This document shows positions 24,417-33,418 of a DNA stretch of 64,000 nucleotides, piece by piece (the stretch's first letter is position 1; every line of letters starts with the position of its first letter). The notes beneath the pieces are model-generated. The model made no database searches. It saw only the letters and a program-made list of their open reading frames with translations, and was not told the DNA's origin. Source of the stretch: an uncultured Eubacteriales bacterium (GTDB lineage Bacteria; Bacillota; Clostridia; Christensenellales; Aristaeellaceae); the NCBI GenBank assembly GCA_900315675.1, contig OMZY01000004.1:62001-126000 (forward strand), written 5' to 3'. Both the position numbers and the translations under genes were made by a program.

Positions 24417-25532
24417 ATGAATCAGACAGTAAAGCGTATCGTGGATATCCTGTTCCAGGAAACCGTGGAAAATGATGAGACCCGCGCATTGCACGAAGAG
24501 CTGATGAACAACTGTCAGGAACACTATCAGGATCTGATTGGCCGCGGACTGAGCGAGGATGAAGCTGTGGCCGAGGTTGTGGAAAGCCTGAAGGGCATGA
24601 AAGACGTTATTGCCCAGTATCCCAAAAAGGCGGCCGGTTCGTCTTCCTTCTCCGGTGATGAGGAGACGGAAGAAGGAAAAAGTTTCGTCTTTGACGGGGT
24701 GGACACGCTGAAGGTGGAAACCACGGACCAGGATATCTGTGTGAGTCCTTCCGCGGACGGAGCTGTACACATCTGGTGTGAAGATCCTGAAGGAATGAAG
24801 GCTGAACGGAACGGAAACGAAGTATACGTTACCGGCGTGAAAAAGACGGAGAAAGCGGCCGCTTCCTTCCAGTTTCCGGAGGGAGAAGAGATCAGCATTA
24901 CCGGCATTCTGAACATGGTGGGCAAAGCCATCCGCAATGTAGCTACCAATTTCCAGGGCGGCGCTCCGATTACCATTGAGGTGCCGGACGGACAGATGAA
25001 GGAAATTGAGCTGAACAGCCGCAGCGGCGATATTGAATGCAGCTGCGCCCTGGCCCGCAAAATGACCGCGCGTTCCACCAGCGGCGATGTAACGCTCCAG
25101 CCTGAAACCGAAAAGACAGCGGAAAAGCTGATCGTCAGCACGGTAAGCGGCGACGCTGAAGTAAACGGTTCCGCACTGGAAAGCGAAATCAGCAGCATGA
25201 GCGGCAGCGTGACTGTGGACGGTGTGTTTGAGAAACTTGAGATGAAGAGCACCAGCGGCGATGTGGAGTTCAACGGATCGGTGCTGGACGTCACAGCCTC
25301 CGCCATCAGCGGCGACGTCAGCGTGACCGTGGAGAACACTTCGCTGAAACGGGCTGCCGGAAAGAGCACCAGCGGCGATGTGGAGATTTACCTGCCCCGC
25401 GGCCTTCGCAGCGTGCACGCGGAATGCTCCACCGTCAGCGGCGATTGCTGCTCCAGGGTTTCCGACGCCGGCATGAACGCGGAAGTGAAAATCTACGCGA
25501 AGAGTATCAGCGGCGATGTAACCGTTGAATAA
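24417..25532 (+). CDS. DUF4097 beta-helix protein with N-terminal DUF1700-like region
   Basis: The protein has 371 residues. An N-terminal helical region (about 1-70) ending in RGLSEDEAVAEVVESLKGMK resembles the HAAS/DUF1700 domain. The rest is a DUF4097 putative-adhesin beta-helix whose rungs are marked by repeated [S/T]-x-SGD turns (for example STSGDVTLQ, TVSGDAEVN, STSGDVEFN, AISGDVSVT, STSGDVEIY, SISGDVTVE). No signal peptide or membrane helix is visible, so a cytoplasmic or PadR-interacting role is possible. ATG 24417 follows AGGGG at nine bases. Confidence 0.8.
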   Translation: MNQTVKRIVDILFQETVENDETRALHEELMNNCQEHYQDLIGRGLSEDEAVAEVVESLKGMKDVIAQYPKKAAGSSSFSGDEETEEGKSFVFDGVDTLKVETTDQDICVSPSADGAVHIWCEDPEGMKAERNGNEVYVTGVKKTEKAAASFQFPEGEEISITGILNMVGKAIRNVATNFQGGAPITIEVPDGQMKEIELNSRSGDIECSCALARKMTARSTSGDVTLQPETEKTAEKLIVSTVSGDAEVNGSALESEISSMSGSVTVDGVFEKLEMKSTSGDVEFNGSVLDVTASAISGDVSVTVENTSLKRAAGKSTSGDVEIYLPRGLRSVHAECSTVSGDCCSRVSDAGMNAEVKIYAKSISGDVTVE

Positions 25533-25585
25533 AAAAAAACAAAAATAATGTAACACGGTTTCAGAAAAATAATGGTAATGCATAG

Positions 25586-25625
25586 GAATACCTGTTATAA
25601 TGCAAGTAACAGGTATTCTTTTTTT
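25586..25625 (+). terminator. Intrinsic terminator after the padR operon
   Basis: A perfect 12-bp stem (GAATACCTGTTA with TAACAGGTATTC, 9-nt loop) is followed by a run of T. A TATAAT with extended -10 (TGTTATAAT) lies inside the stem at 25596-25601 and might double as a promoter element for the next operon, but no good -35 is seen. Confidence 0.75.
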
Positions 25626-25682
25626 CTGCCTTTCTGTGCTTTTCCGTGGATGGCCGGCCGCGCCGGCAGAGGAGAAGGAACG

Positions 25683-26609
25683 ATGAAAAGCCAGCGCTTT
25701 CGCAAGATTGTGTGTTGGATGACAGGGATGACCCTGTTTTTCTGTCTGCCGTTTTTGCCGGCAATGGCAGAGTTTTATTATGTGGAAAATGAGTGGAATT
25801 ATGTGGACGGTTCCATGGATATCAGCCGCGGCATACCGGAAAACGCCACGGGAGTGATGGACCGCATCCGGCGCAAAGGCGTCCTGCGTGTAGCAACAGA
25901 GCCCTATTTCGCACCGCAGGAGTTTATTGACCCGGAAAAATCCGGAATGGATCAGTACGCAGGAGCGGATATGGAACTGGCCCGGATGATTGCCTCCAGG
26001 ATGGGCGTTGAACTGGAAATTGTGCCGATGGAGTACACCCAGGTTCTGCCCGCCCTGACGGATAATCTGGTAGACCTGACGATTTCCGCCATGGCCTTTA
26101 CTCCCAGGCGGGCCGCATCCTACACGATGTCCAAAGGATATTATTTTACGGAAAGCGCGGCGACAACCGCATTTGTGATCAGAGAGAGCGACCGGGAACT
26201 GTATACTTCCGTTGAGGATCTGTACGACAAAACACTGATTGTCCAGAGCAGTTCCCTGCAGGAAGCACTGGTGGCAAAACATGTGAGGAACTACCGGGAG
26301 TTCCGGCGTGTTTCCTCTGTCCAGACAGTCTATGAAGCGGTCAGGCAGGGAAAAGCGGACGTCGGCATTGTTGACCTGGAAACTGCGCAGACCTACATCC
26401 GGAACAACCAGGGATCGGGACTGATTCTGGCAGAGGGACTGTACTATGTGCCGGAAGAACAGTATCTGGGGAACCGGGTGATTGCCAAAAAGGGCGAACT
26501 TCAGCTGATTTATTTTGTGAACGGTGTTATTGATGAGATCCTGGAAAGCGGAACCTATGAGAAATGGATCGAAGCCGCCCAGGAACGGGCTGATGAGCTG
26601 GGGCTCTGA
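25683..26609 (+). CDS. Secreted amino-acid-type solute-binding protein (SBP_bac_3)
   Basis: The protein has 308 residues. A signal peptide ends at LPAMA (about residue 29) without a lipobox Cys. The mature part shows the family-3 binding-protein order: GVLRVATEPYFAPQEFIDP, AGADMELARMIASRMGVELEIVP, LPALTDNLVDLTISAMAFTPRRA, and a hinge/second lobe with GKADVGIVDLETAQTYI. Such proteins capture amino acids outside the membrane, usually for an ABC importer, but no importer ATPase or permease is nearby. It is followed after 24 bp by the HD-GYP sensor, for which it is a plausible extracytoplasmic ligand subunit. Confidence 0.83.
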   Translation: MKSQRFRKIVCWMTGMTLFFCLPFLPAMAEFYYVENEWNYVDGSMDISRGIPENATGVMDRIRRKGVLRVATEPYFAPQEFIDPEKSGMDQYAGADMELARMIASRMGVELEIVPMEYTQVLPALTDNLVDLTISAMAFTPRRAASYTMSKGYYFTESAATTAFVIRESDRELYTSVEDLYDKTLIVQSSSLQEALVAKHVRNYREFRRVSSVQTVYEAVRQGKADVGIVDLETAQTYIRNNQGSGLILAEGLYYVPEEQYLGNRVIAKKGELQLIYFVNGVIDEILESGTYEKWIEAAQERADELGL

Positions 26610-26633
26610 AGCGGACGCTGAGGAGGGACACAG

Positions 26634-29600
26634 GTGAAGAACAGAAAAATCTTCATATTGGCTTTCAGCCTGCAGATTCTGCTGTGCCTGTTCCTGGACT
26701 GGGGCGGACAGCAGCTGGCCTCCCGCCTGAACTGGCCTTTATGGCTTGATTCGGTCGGAACAGCGCTGGCTGCCTATTTTGCCGGACCCTGGTGCGGCGC
26801 GGTGGTGGGCATGACCTTCAATTTGCTGATTTATATCCTGTACGGCAATCCCTGGTATTATGCCCTGATCAGCATGATTATCGCGATCTTTATCGGCTTT
26901 GCCACAAGGAAAAAGCTTCTGGAGACCCTGCTCGGCACACTTACGGCAGGAACGATCCTCGCCATCATTACGACAGTGAGCGCATATCCGGTCAACCTGA
27001 TCCTGAATCACGGAGATACCGGAAACGCATGGGGCAATGCGGTCATCGGCTATCTCGGGGAAGCGGGCATACCGGTCTGGTCCGGCCTGTTTGCCGGTGA
27101 GCTGTATGTGGAACTTCCTGACAAGCTGCTTTCCCTGCTGATTATTTTCGTGATTGCCAGGATTGTCCGGGCAATCAAGAAAAGCCGGCAGGGGAGAGGA
27201 AAAAACGGATACCGTTCGGGCCCGCTCCGCGGTATTGCGGTTCTGACTGCGGCAGGACTGTGCCTGGCGGGTGCGGGATCCGCTGTGGTTCCGGCACAGG
27301 CAGAGGAAGACAGCCTGTCCGGAGATATCAATTACAACGATTATGTCCAGACCGTTTATTCCAGCACCAACGGACTGCCCTGCGGAGAAGCCAACGATAT
27401 TGACATTACCGGTGACGGGATTATCTGGATTGGCACGTATGCCGGCCTGTACCGTTATAACGGAAGGGAATTCAAGTGGATGGACGGCTTTGATTCCGTC
27501 CGGAATGTCAACTGCCTGTATGTGGACGAGGAAGGACGCCTGTGGATCGGTACAAATGATAACGGCCTGTCCATTGTGATCAATGAACAGGTTGTCAATG
27601 TGATCGACCAGAGCCAGGGCCTGCCCTCCAATTCTGTAAAATCCATTATCCGAAGCTCAGACGGATACTACTACATCGGTACAACCGGCAGCATGCAGAT
27701 TCTGACGCTGAACTGCGGACTGAAGAAGCTGAGCAACCTGTCGGAAGTGGCTTATGCGGATCAGGTGACGGCGGATGACAAAGGAAATGTTGTCGCGGTT
27801 ACCAACGAAGGAACCCTGTTTCTGCTGCAGCAGGGACAGATTATTTCCTCCCGCCAGCTGCCGGAACGGCAGACGGTTTTCAAAAGCTGCACATTTGATC
27901 CGGAAGGTTATCTGCTGGCCGCCACATCAGGCAACGAAGTTTTCCGTTTTGATATCAGCAAAGGCTGGTTTGATCTCAAAAGCACAATTGAATGTCCTGG
28001 CCTGGTGACCATCAAGAACCTTCACTTCCTGGATAACGGAGGGCTCTTCATCTGCGCGGACAACGGCATCGCCTACGTGAAGACGGACGGCACGTATGAA
28101 AGAATCAATACCAATGAATTCAACAATTCCATTGACAACATGATGATGGACTACCAGGGCAACCTGTGGTTTACCTCCTCCAGACTGGGCCTGCTGAGGC
28201 TGGCCGCATCCGATTTCCGGGATATCTATTCCACAGCGGGAATGGAAAACAGGGTAACCAATACCGTTGTACAATGGAACGGCACATACTATTTCGGAAC
28301 GGATAAGGGAATGGATGCGGTGGACCTGAAGGGGATGAACCGGGTCAGGGATGACGTGACCAGACGTTTCAACGGCGTCAGGATCCGATGCATGATGGTG
28401 GACGCGCAGGATCATCTGTGGGTGTGTACCTACGGAAACGGACTGGTGGAGATGGAACCGGACGGCACAGAATATGTCTACAACCGGGACAACGGCGCTT
28501 TCGGAAACCGTGCACGCGTGGTTATGCAGCTGCGGGACGGAACGATCCTGGCGGCGGGAGATACGGGACTGAGCTACATCCGGGACCATATGATCGAGCA
28601 TACCATAGTCTATACTGAAGGCAGGATCAGCAGCATGGTGCTGACCATCACGGAGATGCCCGACGGAACGATCCTGGCCGGTACGGACGGAAACGGACTG
28701 GCGGTGATTGAAAACGGGGAAGTTGTCCGGATGCTCACGCGGGTCAACGGGCTGAGCAGCGAGGTGATTCTCCGGACGGTTCCCGATACCAGGACCGGCG
28801 GCGTGTTTGTGGTTACAAGCAACGGCCTGTGCTACATGAATACGGATGAAACCATCCGCAAACTGGACAATTTCCCTTATTTCAACAATTACGACATCTG
28901 GATCAAGGGAACGGACAGCCTGTTTGTGCTGTCCAGCGCCGGAATATATACGGTGGACAGAAACGAACTGCTCAGCGGTAAAGATGAAATATCCTATGAT
29001 CTGCTGGATTCGCGCAGGGGTCTGAACAGCAGCCTGACAGCCAATGCATGGACCTGGTACAACGAGGACAACGGAGAACTGTACCTGCCCTGTGATACCG
29101 GTGTATTTGTGATTAACACCAATACATTCTCTTCCGGCGCCAAGGTATACAGGATGAGCGTGCCGACCATGCGGATGGACGGACTGATCCACCGGGTGGA
29201 CCGGAGTGTGACGCAGAAGATTCCAAGGGGCATCAGCAGGCTGGAGATCAATCCGGAAGTTATCAACTACACGATCCAGGATCCCAATGTGGGCTATATG
29301 CTGGAAGGCTTTGACAGCGAATGGACCGTTGTGCCCCAGAATTCCCTGGGAACCATATCCTATACAAACCTGTCCGCCGGAGATTATGTATTCCATCTGG
29401 CGGTGTTTGACAACAACTGTGAGAATGTGATTGTTGAGCGTACATACAACATTACCAAGGAAAAGGAAATGTATGACAACAACTGGTTCATATTCTACAT
29501 TCTGTCTGTTCCGATGTTTGCTGTGGGCTGGGTAACCTGGCTGCTGGTGAAACGCCATGAACGTAAAATGCAGGAACAGCTGGAAATGGCGAACAAACAG

Positions 29601-30323
29601 ATTGAGATGGGTAAGCAGACGGTGATTGCCATTGCGCGGACGGTGGACGCCAAGGATCAGCGGACAAGCGATCACAGTAAACGCGTTGCCATCTATTCCG
29701 CTCAGATTGCCCGGGCATACGGGCTGGACGAAAAACAGTGCAGGGATATTGAATGGTCTGCCCAGATGCATGATATCGGTAAGATAGGCATTCCGGACGC
29801 GATCCTGAACAAACCGGCCAGACTGACGGATGATGAATACGCAACCATGAAATCCCATACCACCCGGGGCGCGGAAATCCTGAAGGATTTTACGCTGCTG
29901 GACAATGTTATTGACGGGGCCCAGTACCACCACGAACGGTATGACGGCCGCGGCTATCCGAAAGGCCTGAAGGGGGAGGAAATCCCGCTGTTTGCCCGGA
30001 TTATCGGTGTGGCGGACGCTTTCGACGCCATGACTGCGAACCGTATTTACCGCCAGCAGATGGACTTCAGTTATGTGCTGGGTGAGATGCAGCGGTGCAG
30101 GGGAACGCAGTTTGACCCGAAATTTGTGGACATCCTGCTGAAACTGATCCATGACGGAACCATTGACCTGAATATGATTTACCATGTTCCGAAGGAGGAA
30201 AGCGACCAGGCGGAAAAAGACGCCGCGATCGCCCGGGACGAAAAGGCAAGGGAAGCCGGTCCGGCTGTGGCGCCGCAGAGTTTTGCTGAAATTAAAACAA
30301 AAGAGCAGGGAGGGAAGGCGTGA
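26634..30323 (+). CDS. ECF-S-like / beta-propeller / Y_Y_Y / HD-GYP membrane c-di-GMP phosphodiesterase
   Basis: The protein has 1229 residues with a GTG start behind GGAGG. In order: five to six membrane helices (about 1-182) of ECF-transporter-S-component character (WPLWLDSVGTALAAYFAGPW, GAVVGMTFNLLIYILYGNPW); another hydrophobic segment (about 198-220) ending in a cleavage-like AQA; Reg_prop beta-propeller blades from about 235 (IIWIGTYAGLYRY, RLWIGTNDNGLS, HLWVCTYGNGLVE); a Y_Y_Y domain (about 868-935); a membrane helix (about 949-971); a short coiled coil; and an HD-GYP domain (about 990-1180) with HDIGKIGIPD and DGRGYPKG intact. The expected output is cleavage of c-di-GMP in response to an extracytoplasmic signal. 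Confidence 0.85.
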   Translation: MKNRKIFILAFSLQILLCLFLDWGGQQLASRLNWPLWLDSVGTALAAYFAGPWCGAVVGMTFNLLIYILYGNPWYYALISMIIAIFIGFATRKKLLETLLGTLTAGTILAIITTVSAYPVNLILNHGDTGNAWGNAVIGYLGEAGIPVWSGLFAGELYVELPDKLLSLLIIFVIARIVRAIKKSRQGRGKNGYRSGPLRGIAVLTAAGLCLAGAGSAVVPAQAEEDSLSGDINYNDYVQTVYSSTNGLPCGEANDIDITGDGIIWIGTYAGLYRYNGREFKWMDGFDSVRNVNCLYVDEEGRLWIGTNDNGLSIVINEQVVNVIDQSQGLPSNSVKSIIRSSDGYYYIGTTGSMQILTLNCGLKKLSNLSEVAYADQVTADDKGNVVAVTNEGTLFLLQQGQIISSRQLPERQTVFKSCTFDPEGYLLAATSGNEVFRFDISKGWFDLKSTIECPGLVTIKNLHFLDNGGLFICADNGIAYVKTDGTYERINTNEFNNSIDNMMMDYQGNLWFTSSRLGLLRLAASDFRDIYSTAGMENRVTNTVVQWNGTYYFGTDKGMDAVDLKGMNRVRDDVTRRFNGVRIRCMMVDAQDHLWVCTYGNGLVEMEPDGTEYVYNRDNGAFGNRARVVMQLRDGTILAAGDTGLSYIRDHMIEHTIVYTEGRISSMVLTITEMPDGTILAGTDGNGLAVIENGEVVRMLTRVNGLSSEVILRTVPDTRTGGVFVVTSNGLCYMNTDETIRKLDNFPYFNNYDIWIKGTDSLFVLSSAGIYTVDRNELLSGKDEISYDLLDSRRGLNSSLTANAWTWYNEDNGELYLPCDTGVFVINTNTFSSGAKVYRMSVPTMRMDGLIHRVDRSVTQKIPRGISRLEINPEVINYTIQDPNVGYMLEGFDSEWTVVPQNSLGTISYTNLSAGDYVFHLAVFDNNCENVIVERTYNITKEKEMYDNNWFIFYILSVPMFAVGWVTWLLVKRHERKMQEQLEMANKQIEMGKQTVIAIARTVDAKDQRTSDHSKRVAIYSAQIARAYGLDEKQCRDIEWSAQMHDIGKIGIPDAILNKPARLTDDEYATMKSHTTRGAEILKDFTLLDNVIDGAQYHHERYDGRGYPKGLKGEEIPLFARIIGVADAFDAMTANRIYRQQMDFSYVLGEMQRCRGTQFDPKFVDILLKLIHDGTIDLNMIYHVPKEESDQAEKDAAIARDEKAREAGPAVAPQSFAEIKTKEQGGKA

Positions 30324-31513
30324 TGAAAAGAATCCTGCTGACCGTGGTCATCTGTCTGCTTGTGCTGGCTGCCGCGTCTTTCCTGACCGGCTTCTGGAAT
30401 AATTCTCCGAAGATTAACGTGACGCGAGTCGGATTTGTATATTCCGAAGATGAGAGCACGCCCTATTCCGCCAACTTTGCCAAGGCGCAGCACGCGCTGG
30501 AAGAGGAATATGGAGACAAGGTGGAAATTCTTTTCAAAAGCAACGTGCACAGCCGCGATTCTGAACAGCCTATACGGGATCTGATCAGGGACGGGGTCAG
30601 GATTCTCTTTATCAACCTGGATTCCGATATTCCCGTTACGCTGGCCAGAGAGTTTCCGGATGTACAGTTCTGCCAGGTTTCGCTGCCGACGATCGGTATG
30701 GACGGGACGCCGGAGAATTATCATTCTTTCAACGGAGAGATCTTTCAGGCACGGTATGTGAGCGGTATTGCCGCGGGCATGAAACTGAGACAGCTCCTGG
30801 ATAACGGTGCGCTGCTGCCGCGGGACGCGCTGGTCGGGTATGTGGGCGCAAATGCCAGCACAGAGGTAATCTCCGGTTATACAGCCTTCCTGCTGGGTGT
30901 GCGCAGCGTGGCGCCGGAAGCAACGATGCGGGTCCGTTATACCGGAAGCTGGAGCAACTATGCGGAGGAGAAGGAACAGACAAAGGAACTGATTGAGGAA
31001 GGCTGTGTGATTATCGCGCAGCATGTCAATACGACGGCTTCCGCGATGGCCTGTGAGGAGGCCGTTGCCTCCGGACGGAACGTATATCACGTGGGCTATC
31101 ACCAGAGCATGATGGATATCGCGCCCTCCTGCGCACTGGTCAGCATACGGACCAACTGGGCACCGTATGCCATCCAGGCGGTGAAGGCAGTTATGAAAAA
31201 CGAAAAGATTGAAAACGTGGTGGAAGCCCACGCACATGGCCGGGATATGAGCGCAGGCTTTGAAAACGGGTGGGTGGAACTGCTGGAGCTGAATCAATCC
31301 ATTGCCGCTGAGGGAACGAAAGAGAAGACCGACAATGCCATTGAGAATATGATCAAAGGCAAAACGAAGGTTTTCAGCGGCAATTATACAGGCGTGAACC
31401 CGCTGAATCCGGCTAACATTATTGATCTGAACACCGGTTATACCGAGAACCAGTATTCCTCCAACCCGTCTTTCGGATATGTTCTGAAGGAAGTTATTAC
31501 AGTGGAAAACTGA
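30323..31513 (+). CDS. Membrane-anchored BMP-family solute-binding protein
   Basis: The protein has 396 residues. An N-terminal hydrophobic helix (about 4-23, ILLTVVICLLVLAAASFLTG) is not followed by a lipobox, so the protein is probably held by an uncleaved anchor. The rest follows BMP/PnrA-type nucleoside-binding proteins: VGFVYSEDESTPYSANFAKA, YVSGIAAGMKL, VGYVGANASTEVISGYTAFLLGVRS, and the late VYHVGYHQSMMDIAP. It overlaps the HD-GYP gene by one base (TGATG). With no transporter genes present, it probably feeds ligand information to the neighbouring sensor. Confidence 0.83.
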   Translation: MKRILLTVVICLLVLAAASFLTGFWNNSPKINVTRVGFVYSEDESTPYSANFAKAQHALEEEYGDKVEILFKSNVHSRDSEQPIRDLIRDGVRILFINLDSDIPVTLAREFPDVQFCQVSLPTIGMDGTPENYHSFNGEIFQARYVSGIAAGMKLRQLLDNGALLPRDALVGYVGANASTEVISGYTAFLLGVRSVAPEATMRVRYTGSWSNYAEEKEQTKELIEEGCVIIAQHVNTTASAMACEEAVASGRNVYHVGYHQSMMDIAPSCALVSIRTNWAPYAIQAVKAVMKNEKIENVVEAHAHGRDMSAGFENGWVELLELNQSIAAEGTKEKTDNAIENMIKGKTKVFSGNYTGVNPLNPANIIDLNTGYTENQYSSNPSFGYVLKEVITVEN

Positions 31514-31634
31514 TGTTCTCCCAAAGAGCCGATAAGTCGGTGAATGTGAACTGATCGTATTGCGAAGAAGGTTACAGATGGTTTACATTCCAATAAGGTT
31601 TGTCCTATGTTCCCGACAGAGCAGGGGAATTGAA

Positions 31635-31667
31635 AAAGCGCGATCCGGAAGGATCGCGCTTTGTTTT
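31635..31667. terminator. Bidirectional intrinsic terminator
   Basis: A perfect 12-bp stem (AAAGCGCGATCC / GGATCGCGCTTT, GGAA tetraloop) is followed by GTTTTG. It lies between the solute-binding operon and the convergent small membrane-protein gene. Confidence 0.85.
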
Positions 31668-31678
31668 GTATCCTGGGT

Positions 31679-31930
31679 TTATTCACGGTTGTGCTTTCTC
31701 TCTTTGATCAGGCTCCGTATAAAGGAGAAGAAGAAAAGCGGAATACCGATGATTCCTGCCGGAAGCCAGACGGAAGCACAGAAGGTTCCGAACTGTTCCA
31801 GCGCAAAGTCATAACTGTGAGGCCTTATCAGAGCCATCGGATTGTTGTCTACAGCCAGGCCCACACCGAAAATGACGATCAGGAGCAAACCGATAAAGAT
31901 GGAGAGAGCGCCTGATTTTTTTTCGTTCAT
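31679..31930 (-). CDS. Small two-TM membrane protein, hypothetical
   Basis: The protein has 83 residues with two hydrophobic helices (about 9-27, SIFIGLLLIVIFGVGLA, and 49-70, CASVWLPAGIIGIPLFFFSF) and a basic C-terminus (IRSLIKERKHNRE). No family is recognised. It lies 11 bp downstream of the SH3-repeat protein on the same strand and is probably co-transcribed with it. Confidence 0.6.
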   Translation of the reverse strand: MNEKKSGALSIFIGLLLIVIFGVGLAVDNNPMALIRPHSYDFALEQFGTFCASVWLPAGIIGIPLFFFSFIRSLIKERKHNRE

Positions 31931-31941
31931 ACAGGTGTTCC

Positions 31942-33156
31942 TCAGTTGAGGTACTTCTTATGCACCCAGCCGGTGAAACCATTGTATTTGACTTTGGCCC
32001 AGTCGCCGGAAACGGCAAGCACTTCAACGGTATCGCCCTGCTGCAGACGGCCGACGCCATCTACGTTGGAGGACCAGTCGCCCTTCTGCTTGTGGAAGTT
32101 CAGGTCGTTGATATTCACCGTGGTGGTGTAGGGCTGGAATTCCTGCTTGGGCGCGGGCGTGATGGAAGGATCCAGCGTCTCGATCGCAGGAGCGTCTCCC
32201 GGAGCGGCAAGACGCAGGAAGCTGTTATCCATATAGCCCTTCTGGCCGTTGTACTGAATGTAATCCCACTTGGTGTCATGCTTCAGAACGGTTACGGGAG
32301 CGCCGTAGGGAACATCAAACTGTACGGAATAGCCTTTGGAATTGCCCTTGCGTACGTGAACGCCCTTCTTGTTGGCGCTGACCACGTAAGCGGTGTAGGA
32401 ATTTCCGCCGTCCGGAACGGGAGTGACGGAAGGATCCACAACAGGCGTCGGAGCGGGAACGCTGGTGGAGAGGAAGCGGTTCATCATCCAGCCTTCATGG
32501 CCGTCCACCTGAACCTTGTCCCACTCAACACTGTGGTAAACGACATACACCTGCGTGCCGGAAGGATACTCGGCAATCACGGGCGCACTCGTGTTCGGGG
32601 ACTGACGCAGGTTGACAGTGCGGTAGCCGGCATTGAAAACATACGCAGTGTAGTTTCCGCCGGTAGCGGCAGTGGAAGTGGACTGATTTCCGGAAGCCTT
32701 CACCTGCTTTTTGCTGAGCAGGCCGTTCATAATATAGCCGCTGCCCAGATCGCCGGCGCTGACATAATCATATTTGGAACCATGGGAAAGAACAGACACC
32801 TTTGTACCTTTGGCAAGGCTGGCAATAGCATCGAAGTTGCCGTCCGGGCCCTTCCGCAGGGAAGTGTCATCCTTGGTGACCCAGGCCTTATAGGTACTGG
32901 CCTTGGAAATATACTTGGACTGGACATAGCCTTCCGTTCCGTTGGAGAAGGTTACGTAGGACCAGCCGTTCTTTGTGCTGGAAACGGTGCAGGCATAGTC
33001 CTTACGATAACTTCCGAGTACCTTTGCGCTGTCATCCGGCAGGAAACGCACCTTCAGAGAGGAGGTGTTGACCCGGTACCAGGTAGCAGCGGAAGCTATA
33101 CCCGCGGGAATCAGCAGGGCAAGCACCAGCAGCAAAGCAATCAAACGTTTTTTCAT
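31942..33156 (-). CDS. Secreted protein with five SH3-like repeats
   Basis: The protein has 404 residues. A signal peptide (ends GIASA, about residue 23) is followed by five bacterial SH3 (SH3b) repeats, each ending in a G-Y/W-x(4)-x-L/I-S-like strand: GYVQSKYIS, GYIMNGLLS, GWMMNRFLS, GYMDNSFLR and GWVHKKYLN. Repeats 3-5 are separated by Pro/Thr-rich linkers (PAPTPVVDPSVTPVPDG, DPSITPAPKQ). No catalytic domain is present, so it is probably a cell-wall-binding or structural protein. GGGAGGG precedes ATG 33154-33156; the in-frame codon further upstream is not needed. Confidence 0.85.
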   Translation of the reverse strand: MKKRLIALLLVLALLIPAGIASAATWYRVNTSSLKVRFLPDDSAKVLGSYRKDYACTVSSTKNGWSYVTFSNGTEGYVQSKYISKASTYKAWVTKDDTSLRKGPDGNFDAIASLAKGTKVSVLSHGSKYDYVSAGDLGSGYIMNGLLSKKQVKASGNQSTSTAATGGNYTAYVFNAGYRTVNLRQSPNTSAPVIAEYPSGTQVYVVYHSVEWDKVQVDGHEGWMMNRFLSTSVPAPTPVVDPSVTPVPDGGNSYTAYVVSANKKGVHVRKGNSKGYSVQFDVPYGAPVTVLKHDTKWDYIQYNGQKGYMDNSFLRLAAPGDAPAIETLDPSITPAPKQEFQPYTTTVNINDLNFHKQKGDWSSNVDGVGRLQQGDTVEVLAVSGDWAKVKYNGFTGWVHKKYLN

Positions 33157-33202
33157 CAGAGTTCCCTCCCAAAATGTAGTACCACTAGAAAAAACCACAA
33201 TG

Positions 33203-33231
33203 ATTATATACAATATTTTTCAAATTGAAAA
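33203..33231 (-). promoter_or_regulatory. Promoter of the SH3-repeat gene
   Basis: On the minus strand TTTTCA (33226-33231) and TATAAT (33203-33208) are 17 bases apart, about 47 bases before the ATG. The -35 is only a partial match. Confidence 0.5.
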
Positions 33232-33328
33232 CCCTTTTTGAACAAATATTTACGAAAATATTATAGAAAGAAAACGAAATAGTTACTTAAAGAATAAACA
33301 TCTACAATATCTTGTGGTAAAAAAAACC

Positions 33329-33357
33329 TTGACTTTATCACAGTAAAGCATTATCAT
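33329..33357 (+). promoter_or_regulatory. hisZp: Sigma-A promoter of the his operon
   Basis: TTGACT at 33329 and TATCAT at 33352 are 17 bases apart. CAGTAAA in the spacer (33341-33347) and TTTACTG downstream (33384-33390) form an inverted pair that could bind a repressor. I see no T-box or histidine-rich leader peptide in the 60-base leader. Confidence 0.65.
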
Positions 33358-33418
33358 GGTAAAGAAATTTTAAAAAGGGAAGGTTTACTGACCGAATTGT
33401 AACCTTGGAGGAATGAAC

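Noticed and set aside
25596-25601. TATAAT with extended -10 as the promoter of the solute-binding/HD-GYP operon
   Set aside because: It lies entirely within the stem of an intrinsic terminator and has no credible -35 box; it may still contribute, so the operon's promoter is left unassigned.
24039-30185. Very long open frames on the minus strand opposite padR-DUF4097 and the HD-GYP gene (over 740 codons each)
   Set aside because: They mirror well-supported plus-strand genes with recognisable domains, have His/Gln/Arg-rich composition typical of antisense frames, and lack ribosome sites and known motifs.
31960-33228. A 422-codon plus-strand frame opposite the SH3-repeat gene
   Set aside because: It is antisense to a protein with a signal peptide and five clear SH3 repeats; no domain or ribosome site supports it.
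33358-33418. Histidine T-box riboswitch or His-rich leader peptide upstream of hisZ
   Set aside because: The leader is only about 55 bases, with no T-box consensus, terminator or run of His codons.
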